Below the pieces are notes generated by a model that saw only the letters and a list, made by a program, of their open reading frames with translations, was not told the DNA's origin and did not search any database. From the NCBI GenBank assembly GCA_024742495.1, contig JANSYJ010000001.1, forward strand, positions 186,001 to 250,000: a stretch of 64,000 nucleotides of DNA, given 5' to 3'. Both the position numbers and the translations under genes were made by a program. This stretch comes from Bacteroidota bacterium. Lineage in GTDB: Bacteria; Bacteroidota; Bacteroidia; Flavobacteriales; Schleiferiaceae. This document shows positions 60,762 to 64,000 of this stretch, piece after piece (positions within the stretch are counted from its first letter, which is position 1; each line of letters starts with the position of its first letter).

Positions 60762-61880
60762 TTAGCTTCTTAAACGATATCGCGGTCCAGGTAGCGTTTC
60801 AATTACCGACTTTAGCTCTAAGGTCATTAAGGTGCTAAGTAATTCGGCCGCAGATACCTTGAGTTCCACAACTAAAACATCGAGCACCTTTCCTCCCTTG
60901 GCATTTGATAAAGCTTGAACCAGATTGGCTTCTTGCGGATTTAAGTTTTGGAATAATTCCAGCTGCACTTTCCGCTTAATGGGATTGTTTTCTTCCCAAC
61001 GCATGATGTAACTCAAATCTGAAACGCCTTCCAACAAATGGGCACGTTGACTTTTAATAAGCAGATTGCAGCCCTCACTTTTCTCATCATAAAAGCGTCC
61101 CGGTAGGGCAAAGACATCCCTATTGTAGGAATTTGCAATTCCCGCGGTAATTAGGGCCCCACCTTTTCGTGCTGCCTCTACCACTAAAACGGCATCACTA
61201 AGGGCCGCTATTATGCGATTTCGCTTGGGGAAGTTTTCACGGTCGGGATTGGTATCACTGGGGAATTCGCTCAACCAGGATCCCCCTTTATCAATAATTT
61301 CTTCGGCCAGCTTGCGATTTGAGTAGGGGTAAATACGATCTAAACCATGGGCTAGAACGGCGGAATTCACAATGCCATTTTCCAAGCAACCGCGATGAGC
61401 TTGAGCATCAACTCCGTAGGCCAAACCACTAAATACCTGCAATCCTAAACTTTGAAGGTCCCTGGTAAACACCGCTAAAAAATCACGGCCATAATCGCTC
61501 ATCTGTCGCGTTCCGACTATGGCTAAAGTTCGGGGTAGGTTTAAATTGGTATTTCCTTTTTGAAAGAGTAATAGGGGGCCATCTTCACAATGCCCCATTC
61601 GCCAGGGATAGGCACTATCCTTAAAGTAGTGAACCTGCCAACCGCGCTTAGTTGCCAAGTCCATTTCCGCCTCTGCCCGCCTGAGGAAAGAGGGCTCCTT
61701 TAACTGACTTAAAACCGCGCTTTGCATACCGGGGATTGCCGCCAAAACCTCAGGCTTAGCGGTAAATACCTCTTCGGGGCTGCCACAATAATGTATGAGC
61801 TTTTTGGCTCTAATAGGGCCAATTCCATCCATCAAACTCAAAGCCATGGCCGAGGCCTTTGCCGCCAAAGAAAAATTCAT
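60762..61880 (-). CDS. dprA: DNA-processing protein DprA
   Basis: A 372-residue DNA-binding protein that loads RecA on incoming single strands during natural transformation. The N-terminal helix-hairpin-helix-like segment (GIGPIRAKKLIHYCGSPEE) precedes the Rossmann domain with AIVGTRQMSDYGRDF, VFSGLAYGVDAQAH and GGALITAGIANSYNRDVFALPG. A C-terminal winged-helix-like DprA domain (ELFQNLNPQEANLVQAL ... ELKSVIETLPGPRYRLR) completes it. It is monocistronic here and divergent from the HU-SPOR gene. Confidence 0.96.
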   Translation of the reverse strand: MNFSLAAKASAMALSLMDGIGPIRAKKLIHYCGSPEEVFTAKPEVLAAIPGMQSAVLSQLKEPSFLRRAEAEMDLATKRGWQVHYFKDSAYPWRMGHCEDGPLLLFQKGNTNLNLPRTLAIVGTRQMSDYGRDFLAVFTRDLQSLGLQVFSGLAYGVDAQAHRGCLENGIVNSAVLAHGLDRIYPYSNRKLAEEIIDKGGSWLSEFPSDTNPDRENFPKRNRIIAALSDAVLVVEAARKGGALITAGIANSYNRDVFALPGRFYDEKSEGCNLLIKSQRAHLLEGVSDLSYIMRWEENNPIKRKVQLELFQNLNPQEANLVQALSNAKGGKVLDVLVVELKVSAAELLSTLMTLELKSVIETLPGPRYRLRS

Positions 61881-61970
61881 AATTCAGAATAAGGAGGCGA
61901 GAAATATACCCTTAATCGAAAAAAATACAGCCTACATAAGCGTTTGCTTACGATTCCCAAAGCATTTTTA

Positions 61971-61978
61971 CTATTTTT
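61971..61978 (+). promoter_or_regulatory. TAnnTTTG box upstream of the HU-SPOR gene
   Basis: TATTTTTG at 61971-61978, 28 bases before the ATG at 62007. A TTTG lies 25 bases further upstream (61942-61945), slightly longer spacing than usual. Confidence 0.45.
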
Positions 61979-62006
61979 GAAACTACGGAGAAAAGAAAAA
62001 TCTAAA

Positions 62007-63647
62007 ATGGTTAAGCACACGATCGATCACTACATAAGTAATTTGTTGTATTACAACGAATGTGTGGTGGTGCCTGGCTTTGGGGCCTTTATTACCCGCT
62101 ATTACCCAGCGGAGATCAACTCTGCTACCCATATGTTCCGTCCGCCATCCAAGCGCGTTACTTTTAATGCGCGCATCCATGAAAATGACGGCTTACTAGC
62201 AAAGCACATCGCACAAACCGATGAAGTAAGCTATGAGAAGGCGCTAGAAAGCATCGATATTTCAACCCGGAGTTGGAAAAAACTTCTTCGCGCAGGGAAG
62301 AAGGTAAACCTTAATGGAATTGGAAGATTATACATGAGTGATAAGGGTAAGCTACAGTTTAACCCAGCTCATGATATCAACTATGATATCAACTCATACG
62401 GCTTAAACATTTTTAGAGCCAACGCCATGGACAGAGACCTAGAGATAAAGCGCAGCGTGAATAAAGCTATTGAAAAGCATCAAGTTAAAAAAGGCAAAAA
62501 GCTTGAGCCTCAGAAGCCGGAAACAGTTGTTCGCGATATTAACTACCGTCGTTGGGTAGGAATCTTAGGGCCGGTTGCCGCCATGTTAGTGGTAGGGGTT
62601 TACCTTTATACCAATCCCGCCTCTGTAAATACGGTGCAACAACAAGTAAGTGGAATTTTCCTAAACGACAGCTCCTTCAAGATGGAGGAGAAATCGGATC
62701 TCGCCAATTTAACCGACGGTGAATCTTCAATCGGCTTTAGCGATGGGCCTCGCCTAAATGGTGATTTTGGTCCGGAAGATGACGTAATAAACGAAAGCCC
62801 CGCAGAAGAAACACTTGAAAAAGAAGAGGCCAAAGAGGCTGCCAAGCCAATTGAAAAAGAAATTGCTAGTCCTGAATCCAGTGTTGACATTCTTGCTTCC
62901 GCAGAAGAAGCACCGATAGAAAAACCCCTTATTGAAAGCCCCAGCATTGGAACTAAATTTCGGCCCGCAAGCCGAGAGGAGGAAGCCGAAGAAGCACTTG
63001 CCCTTCAGGAAAACCTCAACCCTAATAGCTCCGATAATGCGGTGAGCAATGACTTAGGCACCAAAGCGCTGAAGTCCAATAAAGGTCCCTCGGTGAAAAA
63101 TCTTGCTGAAGAACTTGATGAGGACAATTATTACCTTCCTGAAAAACCACTCTATCACGTTAAGAAACGTCCAGATGGTGAAAACTACCAGGAGGATAAC
63201 AGTTATAAGGATGACTACGGAAGTGGTTATACCAATACTTCTGGATTAGAATCTCAAGCCAAATTTGAAAACACTTCCAAGGCAGCTCCCGAAAAGGAGA
63301 TTGCAAAGCCTAAAACTAAGGCGCTAACAGAATCAAAAACCGTTTCTCCGGTAAAGCCCAGCCCATCTGCCACCGCCAGTACTAAGGTGGATAATGCAGC
63401 GAGCTCCAGCAAGCCGGTTTTAGAAAGTGGTGTGTACCAAGTTGTGGTGGGCGCCTTTTCTTCACAGGCTAATGCTTCTCGCTATGCAAAGCAACTACAA
63501 GGGAATGGTTGGGTAGCCTACAGCTACTTATCAGGGAACTTATATCGTGTAGCGGTAGGTAAGTTGGATAATCGCAGTCAGGCGGAGCGCTTATTGACTC
63601 AAATTAAACAGCAAGTTAACGCTCAAGCCTGGGTGAACCTTCAGTAA
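62007..63647 (+). CDS. HU-CCDC81 and SPOR domain membrane protein
   Basis: A 546-residue membrane protein. The N-terminal domain (about 1-160) resembles the two-part HU/CCDC81-type domain of Bacteroidota (HYISNLLYYNECVVVPGFGAF; VSYEKALESIDISTRSWKKLL). One transmembrane segment lies near 187-205 (GILGPVAAMLVVGVYLY). A long, highly charged linker follows, and a C-terminal SPOR domain (about 475-546, YQVVVGAFSSQANASRYAKQL) that binds denuded peptidoglycan at division sites. It may link DNA or a cytoplasmic partner to septal wall. The frame opens at 61944, but ATG 62007 gives MVKHTIDHYI, the family start. Confidence 0.9.
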   Translation: MVKHTIDHYISNLLYYNECVVVPGFGAFITRYYPAEINSATHMFRPPSKRVTFNARIHENDGLLAKHIAQTDEVSYEKALESIDISTRSWKKLLRAGKKVNLNGIGRLYMSDKGKLQFNPAHDINYDINSYGLNIFRANAMDRDLEIKRSVNKAIEKHQVKKGKKLEPQKPETVVRDINYRRWVGILGPVAAMLVVGVYLYTNPASVNTVQQQVSGIFLNDSSFKMEEKSDLANLTDGESSIGFSDGPRLNGDFGPEDDVINESPAEETLEKEEAKEAAKPIEKEIASPESSVDILASAEEAPIEKPLIESPSIGTKFRPASREEEAEEALALQENLNPNSSDNAVSNDLGTKALKSNKGPSVKNLAEELDEDNYYLPEKPLYHVKKRPDGENYQEDNSYKDDYGSGYTNTSGLESQAKFENTSKAAPEKEIAKPKTKALTESKTVSPVKPSPSATASTKVDNAASSSKPVLESGVYQVVVGAFSSQANASRYAKQLQGNGWVAYSYLSGNLYRVAVGKLDNRSQAERLLTQIKQQVNAQAWVNLQ

Positions 63648-63652
63648 TACCT

Positions 63653-63660
63653 TACTTTTG
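63653..63660 (+). promoter_or_regulatory. TAnnTTTG box before the thioesterase gene
   Basis: TACTTTTG, 14 bases before the ATG at 63675. No good TTG element at the usual distance. Confidence 0.35.
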
Positions 63661-63674
63661 CCGAAAATTCTGGC

Positions 63675-64000
63675 ATGAAAGCGAAAACTCCATCGGAGTC
63701 TCAGACGGTAATGACTGAGATCGTTCTACCTAACGATACTAATAATCTTAAAAATTTATTTGGCGGTCAACTCCTTAGTTGGATGGATCGCTGTGCCGCA
63801 ATAGCTGCGCATCGTCACTGCCGCCGGATTGTTGTTACCGCCTCGGTAAATAATGTATCCTTTAACAAAGCCATCCCACAGGGTGCCATCGTAACCTTAG
63901 AGGCTAAAGTATCACGTGCCTTTAGCTCCAGCATGGAGGTTTTTGTGGATGTTTATATCGAAGACCAAACCATCTCTGGAAAGAAAAGTAAGGCCAATGA
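63675..64000 (+). CDS. Acyl-CoA thioesterase, hotdog fold (3' truncated)
   Basis: The first ~108 residues of a YciA/ACOT-type acyl-CoA thioesterase run off the window end. NLFGGQLLSWMDRCAAIAAH near residues 29-48 is the hotdog helix signature with the catalytic Asp, followed by VTASVNNVSFNKAIPQGAIV and ALVSRAF-like KVSRAFSSSMEVFVDVYIED. Typical full length is 150-180. It hydrolyses fatty acyl-CoA esters. ATG start at 63675; the gene is too short for the track because of truncation. Confidence 0.85.
   Translation, partial: MKAKTPSESQTVMTEIVLPNDTNNLKNLFGGQLLSWMDRCAAIAAHRHCRRIVVTASVNNVSFNKAIPQGAIVTLEAKVSRAFSSSMEVFVDVYIEDQTISGKKSKAN

Overview
The window comes from a Bacteroidota chromosome, probably a marine Flavobacteriales-type lineage (family not resolved). 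The signs are two secreted proteins with C-terminal type IX secretion sorting domains, a GLPGLI-family protein beside an outer-membrane receptor, an ECF sigma / FecR / STN-TonB receptor set, the prs-rplY-pth gene order, HU-plus-SPOR domain architecture, many lipoproteins, weak Shine-Dalgarno signals, and TAnnTTTG promoter boxes. Coding density is high, overlaps between neighbours are frequent, and TTG or GTG starts occur even in housekeeping genes. No rRNA, tRNA, CRISPR array or intact transposase was seen.

Layout. 0.3-8.0 kb: a giant lipoprotein alpha-2-macroglobulin overlapping pbpC (envelope defence and peptidoglycan repair). 8.1-10.2 kb: an AT-richer pair, a SppA/ClpP-fold serine protease plus a tiny coupled protein, then a beta-barrel lipoprotein. 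10.3-16.0 kb: a run with MDR oxidoreductase, TRIC-type channel, DUF1853, a membrane protein, a PqqB-like MBL protein and a tandem GH26-like protein. 16.1-21.4 kb: a secreted M4 metallopeptidase, a convergent lipoprotein with an emfourin-like motif, and a gamma-glutamyltransferase. 21.5-23.1 kb: two tandem PPK2 polyphosphate kinases. 23.2-28.5 kb: pth, rplY and prs on the minus strand; an ACMSD-type decarboxylase and a long PurF on the plus strand. 28.6-30.1 kb: two small secreted proteins and a DUF3820 protein. 30.1-35.5 kb: ECF sigma, FecR, STN-TonB receptor and an acidic repeat lipoprotein, closed by a strong terminator.

35.6-41.2 kb is the accessory region: a RES/Xre toxin-antitoxin pair with two operator-like dyads, two decayed RHS-core remnants that share a 19-bp palindromic insertion at the same codon, and between them orphan lipoproteins, an immunity-like protein and a gene that looks frameshifted. 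It appears AT-richer than its flanks and its genes match no family I recognise.

41.3-64.0 kb is mainly core: EamA transporter, yicC-gmk-nadD, menB and DinB, ssb, a T9SS cargo protein, DoxX, an SDR/TetR pair with shared operator-like palindromes, a second ECF sigma with a zinc anti-sigma factor followed by two thioredoxin-fold proteins, an AddB-like nuclease, a threonine/serine dehydratase, an outer-membrane receptor with its GLPGLI partner, a stand-alone receiver, dprA, a HU-SPOR membrane protein, and the 5' part of an acyl-CoA thioesterase.

The best candidates for undescribed biology are the sigma/FecR/receptor locus ending in a three-fold A/B repeat lipoprotein, the GH26-like protein with one apparently dead domain, the M4 protease with a possible lipoprotein inhibitor, and the RHS graveyard at 37-41 kb.
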